The notes beneath the pieces are model-generated. The model worked only from the letters and a program-made list of their open reading frames with translations. It was not told the origin of the DNA and made no database searches. Shown piece by piece: positions 22,609-22,612 of a stretch of 22,612 nucleotides of DNA. The first letter of the stretch is position 1. Every line of letters begins with the position of its first letter. This stretch comes from Ruminococcus sp. (lineage in GTDB: Bacteria; Bacillota; Clostridia; Oscillospirales; Ruminococcaceae). The position numbers were made by a program, and so were the translations under genes. Where the stretch lies: positions 1 to 22,612 of the forward strand of contig DNLQ01000215.1 of the NCBI GenBank assembly GCA_003488415.1. Reading direction: 5' to 3'.

Positions 22609-22612
22609 GTAT

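Overview
The window looks like the chromosome of a cellulolytic Ruminococcus (R. flavefaciens / R. champanellensis type). Two secreted cellulases, a GH9-CBM3c enzyme and a GH5 enzyme, each end in a type I dockerin with the Ruminococcus-style TG-x-DAL-x-IQ second repeat, so both should plug into a cellulosome. Codons are typical of a Clostridia member at moderate GC. Shine-Dalgarno sites are strong, and several promoters are perfect or near-perfect sigma-A consensus with 17-bp spacers. The genus is an inference from gene content. No mobile element, tRNA, rRNA or CRISPR array was seen.

Layout. 1-52 is the tail of a SEC-C (SecA-like) gene, closed by a terminator. 137-3901 is a tight rightward cluster: a lipoprotein, a SAM methyltransferase, the redox chaperone Hsp33 and the ribosome-associated GTPase HflX. 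After a 348-bp gap come a YerC/TrpR-like regulator (4250-4552) and the GH9 cellulase (4702-7584). 7776-8345 encodes a small membrane protein with an HExxH motif, driven by a perfect promoter. On the minus strand, the GH5 cellulase (9313-11064) is followed by an orphan LytTR response regulator (8552-9253).

Divergent from GH5 is a rightward three-gene unit (11402-13912): an ECF-like sigma factor, a single-pass anti-sigma-like protein with a long exported part, and a secreted Thr/Ser-rich protein ending in an SPRTG sortase-type signal. Then come putP (minus), glyA (plus), an alpha/beta hydrolase and rarA (plus), glmS (minus) and a lipoprotein (minus). These are mostly housekeeping genes separated by clear terminators.

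How the genes may work together. The centre of the window (about 4.2-13.9 kb) is the accessory part. Two cellulosomal enzymes sit beside three kinds of regulator (TrpR-like, LytTR, ECF sigma with a transmembrane partner) and one predicted wall-anchored protein. The sigma/transmembrane/wall-protein operon is the best candidate for an uncharacterised system: a surface-sensing switch that resembles in outline, but not in domains, the SigI/RsgI fibre-sensing pairs of Clostridium thermocellum. The functional link to the cellulases is inferred only from position.
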